Origin: a virus
Virus record (IMG/VR): IMGVR_UViG_3300030380_005901
Coordinates: 62,001 to 126,000 of that record
Direction: 5' to 3' (one strand)
Length of the DNA: 64,000 bases
Shown here: positions 51,766 through 59,732 of the stretch, in pieces
Layout of the letters: each line of letters begins with the position of its first letter
Position numbering within the stretch: position 1 is the stretch's first letter
The notes under the pieces: generated by a model
Databases searched by the model: none
What the model was told of the DNA's origin: nothing
What the model saw: the letters and a program-made list of their open reading frames with translations, nothing else
Translations under genes and position numbers: made by a program

Positions 51766-52662
51766 TTAGGCAGGAATTAGAGTAGTTAACATATTATCTA
51801 CATGTTCACTATAATCTGCACATTTGATAACTTTATAATTTGGGTTGTCTTCATTAAACCAAACTAAATTACATCTACCTAACTTTAAGTTAGTATTTTT
51901 CTCAATTATTTTTTTATAGATATTAAGTTGTAATGAATATGTATTAAATTCACATTTATCTAACATCCATAAACACTCCTTCATTTTGTTACCATAATCA
52001 TCCTTCATATTTAGACGAGTATTAGTCTTCCAATCCCATATCTCTAAAGTACCATATCTTTCATTCCAAAATAACTGATCCACCATACCACATAACATAT
52101 AGTCTTTATCACCAACCACTAACTCTGATTTAATTGGTACTAACTTACCTTTAGCTACTGTATCATTATAAAAGTTATGGAAATATCCTTCCATAATTTT
52201 ATATGTTTCTTCTATCTCACTAAAATCCAATCCTTCAGGACTTTTAGTGGGGTAAGGCATTATCTTATTATTTAGATAATTCTCAATATAATCGTGAAGT
52301 GTTGTACCTTCAAAAGTTGCATGATTGTTTTTATACTTCCATAACTTTTTGATGTCTTCTTCACTAGTACATTCCTCTGATGGTTTTGGTTTAGAGTAAT
52401 CAGGTCTATCATACGGATCACCTTCCATAGGATAAAAGTTTTGTTTATGTGCAAACTTATCTGCCATACTTTTAGCCTTATATATATGTCCTTGTTTTTC
52501 TGCCCATTTATCTGGTTTATCTACATTAGATTCAAAGTCTTCTTCAAACTTATGAATGAAACCAGTACAGGATATTGTTTTCTCTCCATCAATATAATAC
52601 GTATGAGGTTCGTCATAATATTTTATATTGTTGAATACGGATAATTCTTTAATAATCTCCAT
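51766..52662 (-). CDS. RecB/Cas4-like PD-(D/E)xK exonuclease
   Basis: 298 residues from MEIIKELSVFNNIKYYDE. Motifs ATFEGTTLHDYIENYL, SELVVGDKDYMLCGMVDQL, LEIWDWKTN and YSLQLNIYKKII are those of the RecB-type nuclease family (H, D, D-x-K and Q-x-x-x-Y). A likely role is DNA end processing with gp46/47. The start is set by a promoter at 52683-52714, which excludes the longer frame. Confidence 0.85.
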   Translation of the reverse strand: MEIIKELSVFNNIKYYDEPHTYYIDGEKTISCTGFIHKFEEDFESNVDKPDKWAEKQGHIYKAKSMADKFAHKQNFYPMEGDPYDRPDYSKPKPSEECTSEEDIKKLWKYKNNHATFEGTTLHDYIENYLNNKIMPYPTKSPEGLDFSEIEETYKIMEGYFHNFYNDTVAKGKLVPIKSELVVGDKDYMLCGMVDQLFWNERYGTLEIWDWKTNTRLNMKDDYGNKMKECLWMLDKCEFNTYSLQLNIYKKIIEKNTNLKLGRCNLVWFNEDNPNYKVIKCADYSEHVDNMLTTLIPA

Positions 52663-52682
52663 TTTTTGTATATTTATTATTA

Positions 52683-52714
52683 CAAAGATAAGCATTTATT
52701 TTTAAAAAAACAAA
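52683..52714 (-). promoter_or_regulatory. Host-type promoter TTTG-N20-TATCTTTG
   Basis: Minus strand TTTG (52714-52711), 20 nt, TATCTTTG (52690-52683). The -33 box touches the start codon of the divergent plus-strand gene. It drives the recombination genes. Confidence 0.75.
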
Positions 52715-54612
52715 TGGAATTAAAAGACATTATAAGAAATACTACTGATACCCAACCGTTCAATAATTTTGAGATTGCAGTATTAAGAGAAATATATAGA
52801 ACTTTGGATGGTAGAGTAAAAAGTAATAAAAAAACTGATATTAACCTTTTAATGGATTCTAATATAATAGGTAACTTAGCATTAGATAAGGATATACTTA
52901 TGTATTTTTATGCTTTATATAAAAATAATTTATTCAATGTTTTAAATAAAGATGGTGATTTTGCTTCTATAGAAGAAGTAGTTGTACCACAAATGAAAGA
53001 GTATCAAATTAAATTTTATCAAAACGTAAATTCTTGGAGAGAAATCAAAAATACTGTCGTGTCAGATGATAGTGATACTGCCCTAGACGCAATGGATTGG
53101 GAATACGATTATGGTAATATGGTGAATCCAGAATTAACAACTCACATAGATGATGAAATACATCAAGGAGATTATGATGAGGTTTTTGATACAGATGCAG
53201 ATGTATTACGAACTTTAAATGAAAGTATTAAGAATATATTAAGAGAGGAACTGAATACTGAAAAAGAACCGGTAATTTTTATTGCAGGTTGTTCTTCTGC
53301 AGGTGAATGTGGTAAAAAATATAAGTATTCACACCAACAACAAGGTAATATGTTACAGACTGCTTTAGGTGATAATTTTAATGTAATAACCCTATCACAT
53401 GTACCCTCACCTTTATCAGAAATAAAAAAACATAATAATCCTTATGTAGTTATGTTTAGTGCTGGTGGTAAACACTCAGATAGGGTGGCAAACGAAATAA
53501 ACAATAGCGAAAAAGACTTAAATAAAATTTATATTGTTGAGCCTTATACTTGTGGTTCAAACACTCTAAAAAAAGTTAACTCCGCAATAACTACGATAGG
53601 GAGTAATAATAATGTCTATGGTGGAACATCAAATTGTACAGGTAAAAATGTTGCGGGTAAAATAGATAGTGAAAGTAATCACTGGAGTGCCTTAACTACT
53701 GTTGGTAATGATATTAAAAAGACATATATACCCCCTATACCCCCTATTTCTACAAACCCCACATTAGATATTAATATACCAAATACAAACATTCCTATGG
53801 ATAATACTTATGTGGCACCACCTTATTTAGGTATATACGAATCTAAAAAAAGAAAAATAAAAATTAGTGAGAGTCAATTATCCAAAATTGAGGAAGATTT
53901 AAAATACTGGAGTGTTAGTGATGCAAACCCAAACAAAAACAAATATGAAATGGGTGTGGAGTTAGAAGAAGAGGTAACTAGTATTCCAATATATAAAGAT
54001 AATAATCCCCATAAAAGAGTGTATGAAAAAATGAGAAGAGAGTTTCCTGATACACCAGAATATGTTTTACAAGATTATTACAGAAATATCATACTAATGA
54101 GAGCACCAGGTCATCGTCCAGCGATGAAAGATATTTTAAACACTTATAATGGTGATCCAATACCATATATTAAGGGTGATGGAAATGGGTGGTGGTATAA
54201 CTATTTAAAAGGTCCGTGGAAGTTACAAGTTTTAAACGTAAACCCAATGGACTTTGATAAACGTACAGTAAGAGCGTTTGAACAAAGAGATTTTGGTAAT
54301 ATAAATGCATACAACGTACCCAAAGATGAAGAACGAATGGACACTCAAATGAGTATGAGGAGAGATGATGGAATGAACGAACCAGTTATTATTCTACAAA
54401 ATCCTGATGGTACTTATCAATTAATAGAAGGGTGGCATAGAACAATGTCTATATTAAAAATGGGTGATAAACCTACTGAAGATTATTATGATGAAGATGA
54501 TTACAATGATGAATTGTGGGACGAAGAAACACCTACTGAGTTAAAAGATTGGGATAAAGTTAAACTCAGAGCATTTGTTGCACCAAATCCAGACTTTAAA
54601 GAAAAAAAGTGA
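52714..54612 (+). CDS. Multidomain protein with internal tag and ParB-like domain
   Basis: 632 residues from MELKDIIRNTTDTQPF; the frame extends upstream to 52666 but that region is promoter. Residues about 1-150 resemble the acidic type-1 family (NFEIAVLREIYRTLDGR). Residues about 185-300 have an alpha/beta hydrolase look (VIFIAGCSSAGECG, YVVMFSAGGKHSDRV). A Pro-rich linker leads to RKIKISESQLSKIEEDLKYW at about 380, an internal copy of the type-2 tag. The C-terminus has VIILQNPDGTYQLIEGWHR, the ParB/Srx-like E-G-x-H-R motif. The internal tag suggests a fused or processed polyprotein. Confidence 0.72.
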   Translation: MELKDIIRNTTDTQPFNNFEIAVLREIYRTLDGRVKSNKKTDINLLMDSNIIGNLALDKDILMYFYALYKNNLFNVLNKDGDFASIEEVVVPQMKEYQIKFYQNVNSWREIKNTVVSDDSDTALDAMDWEYDYGNMVNPELTTHIDDEIHQGDYDEVFDTDADVLRTLNESIKNILREELNTEKEPVIFIAGCSSAGECGKKYKYSHQQQGNMLQTALGDNFNVITLSHVPSPLSEIKKHNNPYVVMFSAGGKHSDRVANEINNSEKDLNKIYIVEPYTCGSNTLKKVNSAITTIGSNNNVYGGTSNCTGKNVAGKIDSESNHWSALTTVGNDIKKTYIPPIPPISTNPTLDINIPNTNIPMDNTYVAPPYLGIYESKKRKIKISESQLSKIEEDLKYWSVSDANPNKNKYEMGVELEEEVTSIPIYKDNNPHKRVYEKMRREFPDTPEYVLQDYYRNIILMRAPGHRPAMKDILNTYNGDPIPYIKGDGNGWWYNYLKGPWKLQVLNVNPMDFDKRTVRAFEQRDFGNINAYNVPKDEERMDTQMSMRRDDGMNEPVIILQNPDGTYQLIEGWHRTMSILKMGDKPTEDYYDEDDYNDELWDEETPTELKDWDKVKLRAFVAPNPDFKEKK

Positions 54613-54683
54613 ACCGGGGAGGATTCGAACCTCCGACCGTCTGCTTAGAAGGCAGATGCTCTATCCAGCTGAGCTACCGGTCC
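54610..54683 (-). tRNA. tRNA-Arg (anticodon TCT)
   Basis: 74 nt. GGACCGG pairs with CCGGTTC; the D arm is AGCTCAGCTGGATAGAGC; anticodon loop CTTCTAA gives TCT; T arm GGAGG-TTCGAAT-CCTCC; discriminator A; CCA not encoded. It reads AGA, the favoured Arg codon here. It overlaps the stop codon of the plus-strand gene. Confidence 0.95.
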
Positions 54684-54689
54684 AATATG

Positions 54690-54773
54690 TACTCGAAGCG
54701 GGAATCGAACCCGCACTCCCAAATGGGAACAAGATTTTAAGTCTTGCGTGTCTACCTATTCCACCACTCGAGC
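54690..54773 (-). tRNA. tRNA-Leu (anticodon TAA)
   Basis: 84 nt with a long variable arm (TGTTCCCATTTGGGAGT). Anticodon stem CAAGA/TCTTG with loop CTTAAAA gives TAA; T arm GCGGG-TTCGATT-CCCGC; acceptor 7 bp with G:U at both ends. It reads TTA, the commonest Leu codon in AT-rich genes. Confidence 0.94.
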
Positions 54774-54920
54774 ATCGAGTATGTTATTAAAATATTCAAT
54801 AACATATTTAGCATATGAAGTGAGAACATCTCTACCTTCAAATACAAACATTTCTTTACCTTTAATTACTGCATCTTTATACTGTAATTTAAACTTATCT
54901 ATATTTTCTAAACTAATCAT
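54756..54920 (-). CDS. Small protein overlapping the tRNA-Leu gene
   Basis: 54 residues: MISLENIDKFKLQYKDAVI, then FVFEGRDVLTSYAKYVIEYF. A perfect host-type promoter lies 4 nt before the ATG, which argues for a real gene and for a leaderless message. The last 18 nt are the first 18 of tRNA-Leu, so the tRNAs are probably transcribed with it. Function unknown. Confidence 0.72.
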   Translation of the reverse strand: MISLENIDKFKLQYKDAVIKGKEMFVFEGRDVLTSYAKYVIEYFNNILDARVVE

Positions 54921-54924
54921 ACCT

Positions 54925-54956
54925 CAAATATAGTAATAATTTTTTACTAAAACAAA
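54925..54956 (-). promoter_or_regulatory. Host-type promoter TTTG-N20-TATATTTG
   Basis: Minus strand TTTG (54956-54953), 20 nt, TATATTTG (54932-54925), then AGGT and ATG. It drives the small gene and both tRNAs. Confidence 0.78.
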
Positions 54957-55145
54957 TTAATTGTAAGTTTTTGATATTACATCTAAAAATAAATCCGTAT
55001 AAGAGTCCACTTTATTAGGGAAATTACGTTTCATACGTTTTGCCCAATCTTGTGCCCACTCATAGGCGTGTTCTTTTTGTTTTTCCGTTATACAACTATT
55101 AACAACTTTATTAACATAATTAAACTGTTCTCTTAAATTTAACAT
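54957..55145 (-). CDS. Small helical protein
   Basis: 62 residues starting MLNLREQFNYVNKVVNSC, then EWAQDWAKRMKRNFPNKVD. Small helical domain with an amphipathic aromatic/basic face. No family recognised. Confidence 0.65.
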   Translation of the reverse strand: MLNLREQFNYVNKVVNSCITEKQKEHAYEWAQDWAKRMKRNFPNKVDSYTDLFLDVISKTYN

Positions 55146-55151
55146 ATTTTA

Positions 55152-55304
55152 TTATTTAAAAATTATAGTATATAATATTGAATGTATCCCTTTTAAATGA
55201 ACGGGATCTATTAACAATCTAATTTTCTTCATTAGTCTATACCTTTTTATTAATCTAAACTTATTAGTTGTGTGATATTCCTCTATTATGTTTTGTAATT
55301 CCAT
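55152..55304 (-). CDS. Possible small basic protein
   Basis: 50 residues starting MELQNIIEEYHTTNKF, then a basic helix (RLIKRYRLMKKIRLL). It fills the gap between two genes with no other content. Without homology it remains uncertain. Confidence 0.4.
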   Translation of the reverse strand: MELQNIIEEYHTTNKFRLIKRYRLMKKIRLLIDPVHLKGIHSILYTIIFK

Positions 55305-55327
55305 ATTGTAAAAATAAAAAAAATATT

Positions 55328-55723
55328 TTACTTTACCAAATGTTTTTTAAAATTTTCTAAATATTTTTTTATATTTTCTGCACCCACAGGATTTGCAGAA
55401 TGTACCAAATAAAATGGTATATCTTTACCTTCATCTAAACAATATTCACACAACCATCTACAAGCATCATATCCCGTTTTTTCTTTAAGACTACCATAAT
55501 TAATATCACCCTTTTGATTTTCTGGTAAATATGCATCATACGACAAATCATGATCGAAAGATATGTGAGTTGGTAAACCAAATTTATTAATTGCGGAGAT
55601 AAACTGATAATAATCTCTCACTATAACCCAATCGTTATCACTTTCATATAATGGATTAACTGTTAATTTAAATACACAATAAGGGGTCCTGATATCATCG
55701 AGAAATAGTTTATAATTTTTCAT
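55328..55723 (-). CDS. Cyclic-phosphate processing receiver-like protein
   Basis: 131 residues. The start KLFLDDIRTP, the middle HISFDHDLSYD and the TGYDACRWLCEYC stretch followed by HSANPVGAENI fit the cyclic-phosphate processing receiver domain family, a receiver fold that keeps DD and DHD metal-binding acidic residues. Such proteins are thought to act on cyclic nucleotides or RNA 2',3'-cyclic ends, but activity is not well established. A 2H phosphoesterase is also present in this genome (1987-2778). Confidence 0.78.
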   Translation of the reverse strand: MKNYKLFLDDIRTPYCVFKLTVNPLYESDNDWVIVRDYYQFISAINKFGLPTHISFDHDLSYDAYLPENQKGDINYGSLKEKTGYDACRWLCEYCLDEGKDIPFYLVHSANPVGAENIKKYLENFKKHLVK

Positions 55724-55786
55724 ATCATAAATGTACGAAAAAATTTTAACTATAACAAAAAAAAATAAGAAATAATAAGGTTAATT

Positions 55787-56731
55787 TTAGGACATAGGTG
55801 AAAATATTTTATTTAAAAAAAGACCCGCTGGTTTGGTCCTACGGTATGCCCTCCAATAAGCTTTTTTATCTTCTTCATCCTCAGAATTTTTCCAATCGTC
55901 AATTGTATTATATTTTTTAGATATATTTATTAGATCTTCCTCAGTATCCAAATAGTTTTTATGATGTTTCATATGAGAAGTTACATCTTCCCAAAATTCT
56001 TTACCTCTTTTATATGCCTGCCAGTAAGTAAGTCTATCATCATTTTTCCACTCTGTCTTAGTTTTATATTTTAAAGCAATTTTTCTTAGAGTGTCGTCTG
56101 AGTTTAAATACTTCATACCTAAAGCACCTGTTTTAGCAATATTTAAAATTTGCCAACCATTATTCATATACTCAGTCTCATAAAAAGACTCTAATTCTTT
56201 AGCCTCTTTAAACCCAACTTTTTCTGGTGTAAGTTTTTTAAGTTTAAGACGTAGTTGTGGGTTACTTTCTAAAAACTTACCTACTGCGGTTTTTTCTTGT
56301 TTTTTGCTATAAGAACAACTATCTGTTGTGTGTTCCAAATGTCTTCTATCAATATCACAAGACAACCCTATATATGCTGCTTTTGGTTTATCACCATCCG
56401 CATCAGTAAATTCATAAACATATATATCTTTTTCACCAAACCAACCAGCAGGTTCCATATCAGAAGTTAATTCTCGCCAAAATTTATTTCCCTCACCCTC
56501 ATTATCTGTGTTCATAACCTTTACCCTATTCTTTGCTGCAAAATAACTATTTTTATCTACACTATTTAACCATTCTTTTATAGTTCGATATTTTTTTGCT
56601 ATCTTAATTAATTCGTCATTGGTGTACTTAACCTTTCTTCCAATTTTGTGAAATCTTGAACTTAATCTCCTATCATAAGACTCTCTTTCTTTAATTTTTT
56701 TAAATTGGTTTTCAGTTATAATAATCTTCAT
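55787..56731 (-). CDS. Tagged GIY-YIG endonuclease with three helical repeats
   Basis: 314 residues. Type-2 tag MKIIITENQFKKIKERESYD. The GIY-YIG domain lies at about 100-195: IYVYEFTDADGD, AAYIGLSCDIDRRHLEH and a late Glu in the ESFYETEYMNNGW stretch. A repeat of about 30 residues occurs three times: KIAKKYRTIKEWLNS (about 42), KIALKYKTKTEWKND (about 217) and NISKKYNTIDDWKNS (about 270), each followed by Y-x-A-x-(R/K)R. These are likely DNA-binding modules as in homing enzymes. The tag suggests it enters with the DNA. Confidence 0.85.
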   Translation of the reverse strand: MKIIITENQFKKIKERESYDRRLSSRFHKIGRKVKYTNDELIKIAKKYRTIKEWLNSVDKNSYFAAKNRVKVMNTDNEGEGNKFWRELTSDMEPAGWFGEKDIYVYEFTDADGDKPKAAYIGLSCDIDRRHLEHTTDSCSYSKKQEKTAVGKFLESNPQLRLKLKKLTPEKVGFKEAKELESFYETEYMNNGWQILNIAKTGALGMKYLNSDDTLRKIALKYKTKTEWKNDDRLTYWQAYKRGKEFWEDVTSHMKHHKNYLDTEEDLINISKKYNTIDDWKNSEDEEDKKAYWRAYRRTKPAGLFLNKIFSPMS

Positions 56732-56735
56732 AATT

Positions 56736-56743
56736 ATAAATAT
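56736..56743 (-). promoter_or_regulatory. ATATTTAT start-proximal box (class B)
   Basis: ATATTTAT, AATT, ATG before the tagged GIY-YIG nuclease gene. Confidence 0.4.
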
Positions 56744-56767
56744 TTTGTCAAACCAAAAAAAAACATA

Positions 56768-57715
56768 TTATAATAAACTTTCTTTTATACGTTTTGCGGT
56801 AGTAATTAATTTAATTACACCCTTACTACCTAATTTTTGGTGTACGTCTGATAAATCAAATCGTTTAGGCATATATACCATTAGTACCCTTCCATTCAAT
56901 TTAGTACTATCTAATTTTTTATATAGGTTAATTGCGTCTTTTTCTGCATCGTTGTCTAAAACTATTATGACTTTGGCGGAAGCATTATCTATTAATTTTT
57001 TAAATAACAAATCATTTAGTACTTTACCCAACATAGGAATACTATTTGGTAGGGTGATATGATCGAATACACCTTCTACTAAATAAATGTTAGAATCCCA
57101 ATTAATTTTTCCTTCATTAAATATAATATCCATTTTAGATACTTCAGGATTTTTATACTTTAGTTTAGTGTATTTTTCAAAACTCCTACCTAAAAAATAA
57201 TTTATCTTACCTTCACTGTCATATGATGGAAATATAATTCTATTTCTGTAATCTCCTACGTTAGCGTAACCTAAATTATATTTTTTAATTAAGTCTATCC
57301 CTATATTTCTTTTACTAAGATATTGTAGTGCTTGTTGATACCCACTATCATTCCTTTCTATAGTTAGTGGTGTAAAATTTTTAGGTAATCCCGTTATAAC
57401 CACCTTTTCTTTGTCTACTACAACCCTTTTATTATCAGGTATTACTAACTGATATTGTTTCATATGGTTTTTATTACCATACTTCCTAATAAGTTTATTA
57501 AGTGTCCCATGTGTACCATAGGTTTCTGAACAAGCCCAACATTTATAAACATGATGATAGTAATTAACTTCTAAATTACCTTTACCATCTCCACAGTCTA
57601 GTCCTTTAATTGATGAACATACAGGACAGTCAAAAGATATCTGACTTTTGTTTTCATAATGTTTTTTAGAATTACCTAATACATCTTCTAAGATTTCTAC
57701 AACTAATTGTGACAT
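56768..57715 (-). CDS. DNA primase with zinc finger and TOPRIM domain
   Basis: 315 residues. An N-terminal zinc finger has FDCPVCSS and YKCWACSE (CxxC...CxxC at about residues 30-62). The polymerase core follows, with YLSKRNIGIDLIKKYNLGY, RIIFPSYDSEGK and FLGRSFE, and TOPRIM motifs YLVEGVFDHIT (Glu) and VIIVLDNDAEKDA (DxD). It makes RNA primers on the lagging strand. No helicase domain is attached. A perfect promoter 4 nt upstream implies a leaderless message. Confidence 0.93.
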   Translation of the reverse strand: MSQLVVEILEDVLGNSKKHYENKSQISFDCPVCSSIKGLDCGDGKGNLEVNYYHHVYKCWACSETYGTHGTLNKLIRKYGNKNHMKQYQLVIPDNKRVVVDKEKVVITGLPKNFTPLTIERNDSGYQQALQYLSKRNIGIDLIKKYNLGYANVGDYRNRIIFPSYDSEGKINYFLGRSFEKYTKLKYKNPEVSKMDIIFNEGKINWDSNIYLVEGVFDHITLPNSIPMLGKVLNDLLFKKLIDNASAKVIIVLDNDAEKDAINLYKKLDSTKLNGRVLMVYMPKRFDLSDVHQKLGSKGVIKLITTAKRIKESLL

Positions 57716-57719
57716 TTCA

Positions 57720-57751
57720 CAAATATATGAATTTTATTTTAAAAATCCAAA
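57720..57751 (-). promoter_or_regulatory. Host-type promoter TTTG-N20-TATATTTG
   Basis: Minus strand TTTG (57751-57748), 20 nt, TATATTTG (57727-57720), then TGAA and ATG of the primase gene. Confidence 0.8.
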
Positions 57752-58384
57752 TTAATTCCAGTCTCCACATTTTCTCATACCACCTAATACACACGCATAT
57801 GCATCAGTCATATCATAATTTTCTTTAGTTAATTTGTTGTGTTTATCGTATATCCATACTACTTGTGGTTCTATCTCACTTACTTTTTGATGTATTATCA
57901 CTTTTTTATCAATATCATATGGTAAACCCCCAAATAAAACTGGATTTTTCTTTTCTATTTCTTTGTCTGTATATCTTTCACCTGATTTTTTAAATAACCT
58001 AACTTGCATTAAATCTGGGAAAGCAAATTTTCTAGCATCGTAAGATGAAACAAATTCAGGTACTATGTTTAAAACCTCATACACTGACCTACATATCATA
58101 CCATTAAATCGTAATAACGTTGCTACAGTATTTACATTATTAGATCTTAATAAAGGTTCTTCAATAAAAACCCTATCAATTTCAATATCACTATATTTTT
58201 CTAAGAAATCCTCTTCAAATATTTGAACCTTTTTTATTAAAGTTTCTATATTATTTTTAGGTTTAGGTTTAACTTTAGGTGTTATATGTGTTAACAATTG
58301 TAATTTACCATTATCACCTTTATCTTCAAAAAGTGCTATACCTATAGTTTTTGTGGACACATCTAGCCCTAGAATTCTACTCAT
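57752..58384 (-). CDS. RuvC-like Holliday junction resolvase
   Basis: 210 residues. RNase H-fold acidic residues: D in RILGLDVSTKTIGIA, E in VFIEEPLLRS and D in NYDMTDAYACVLGG. A phage RuvC-like layout; it should resolve branched DNA before packaging. It lies between the fibre genes and primase. Confidence 0.86.
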   Translation of the reverse strand: MSRILGLDVSTKTIGIALFEDKGDNGKLQLLTHITPKVKPKPKNNIETLIKKVQIFEEDFLEKYSDIEIDRVFIEEPLLRSNNVNTVATLLRFNGMICRSVYEVLNIVPEFVSSYDARKFAFPDLMQVRLFKKSGERYTDKEIEKKNPVLFGGLPYDIDKKVIIHQKVSEIEPQVVWIYDKHNKLTKENYDMTDAYACVLGGMRKCGDWN

Positions 58385-58422
58385 TATAAAACATTTTTTT
58401 AATTAAAGTTTTTACACTTCAT

Positions 58423-59721
58423 TTATAAAACAACTTGTACATCAAATATTACAAAATCGTTTTTCTTTTTAATAATTTGTCTATCTACTTTTCCGATAGC
58501 CAATACTTCTCCCGTTACATCAGTTATACCAATTTCTGTTATTCTAACATCATCATTTAAATCAATTGTACCATTATTAGATCTAAAAAATTCTCCTCTT
58601 CCTGCAATACAAATAACATTTTGTACTAAGTTATTAACAACACTATCTACAGTAGTATTAAAAGTACCACCTGAATAATAATATAAACCTAAATCATTAG
58701 TTATTATACCAGTTTCTGTATCACCACTAAAATCAGTTGCAATATTATTTACAATTGTTGGATCGGTGAATGCTAAAATTCCTTTATCTAAATATGCCAC
58801 ACCAATAACGTTATCTTTATTAATTCCTGTAGGTCCAACGGTTTTAGTATTTATAAGTTGTTTATTATTTACACTAAAAGGTTTTACTTGATCGTATCCT
58901 GTAGACCAACTCTTAGTTAAATCGTCATTAGGTCTTTGTACATTATCAGAAACCATATAACTTACAGGAAAATCTTTCCCAAAAATACCTTCAGTAAATA
59001 CTGAACCATCTTTATATCTACCATCTAACTGTACTAAACTAAATTGTGCACTATTAACAAAAGTTGAATAACAATCATAGGTTGTGATACCTGTTGCTTC
59101 ACCACCAGATGTATAACCGGTAACTATTGGTAAAGTTGTTTTTATAGTTTTACCATCAATCAATTCACCATAACTATCGTTATCTATTATCGCCATTAAA
59201 ACTTTATCTGTAGCTAATCCACTAAATGCAGTGTCTGACCAACCACCGTTGGTTGATGTAGTTCCCGTAAATATTTTCTTTTTAGATTCTAAAATCGGTA
59301 ACCTTAAACTTTCAAAATAATTGGTAAAAGGAGAAGTATTATCTGTCTTATCAATTAAAATATAAGTTAAATTACTTCCACTTACTACTGTTTCCCCCAA
59401 TGGTACTGTAGTATTAACAATAACATTGGACCCTGACTCAACCGATTTAATATTTATCTGTGTATTGTTTAAATAAAGTTTATTTTTAATTCCTACACCT
59501 ACATCTATATTATCATTTGTTCCACCATTTTCACCTAAATCACCACTATTTGAAGGTACTAACCCAGATGTTAATAACCCACTAGTCCTATAATTTGCAT
59601 CAGAATCTCCTAAAACAAAGTGTGTTAGTATCTGATTACTTTGAGTTAATAATCTTTCTCTACCAGCTAATGTTAGTTTTGCCGTTATTGATACCGTATT
59701 CGCTGAACTGATTAATCCCAT
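58423..59721 (-). CDS. Tail/baseplate or fibre protein, paralogue of 59733-61937
   Basis: 432 residues. The N-terminus NTVSITAKLTLAGRERLL with FVLGDSDANY and the C-terminus RITEIGITDVTGEVLAIGK match those of the next gene (NTALVRVKLTDIGREQL, WIAGDSEVDY; FISEVGILDSDGNLVMVGK). This is the layout of phage baseplate/fibre proteins that end in a repeat with G-x-L/V-x-x-(I/V)-GK. The body is beta-rich with many Gly, Ser, Thr and Asn. 11 nt from the next gene. Confidence 0.8.
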   Translation of the reverse strand: MGLISSANTVSITAKLTLAGRERLLTQSNQILTHFVLGDSDANYRTSGLLTSGLVPSNSGDLGENGGTNDNIDVGVGIKNKLYLNNTQINIKSVESGSNVIVNTTVPLGETVVSGSNLTYILIDKTDNTSPFTNYFESLRLPILESKKKIFTGTTSTNGGWSDTAFSGLATDKVLMAIIDNDSYGELIDGKTIKTTLPIVTGYTSGGEATGITTYDCYSTFVNSAQFSLVQLDGRYKDGSVFTEGIFGKDFPVSYMVSDNVQRPNDDLTKSWSTGYDQVKPFSVNNKQLINTKTVGPTGINKDNVIGVAYLDKGILAFTDPTIVNNIATDFSGDTETGIITNDLGLYYYSGGTFNTTVDSVVNNLVQNVICIAGRGEFFRSNNGTIDLNDDVRITEIGITDVTGEVLAIGKVDRQIIKKKNDFVIFDVQVVL

Positions 59722-59732
59722 TTCTTTATAAT

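Noticed and set aside
52666-52713. Upstream start for the plus-strand multidomain gene
   Set aside because: The 16 extra codons read through promoter sequence shared with the divergent nuclease gene, and the ATG at 52714 begins the MELKD start that fits the family.
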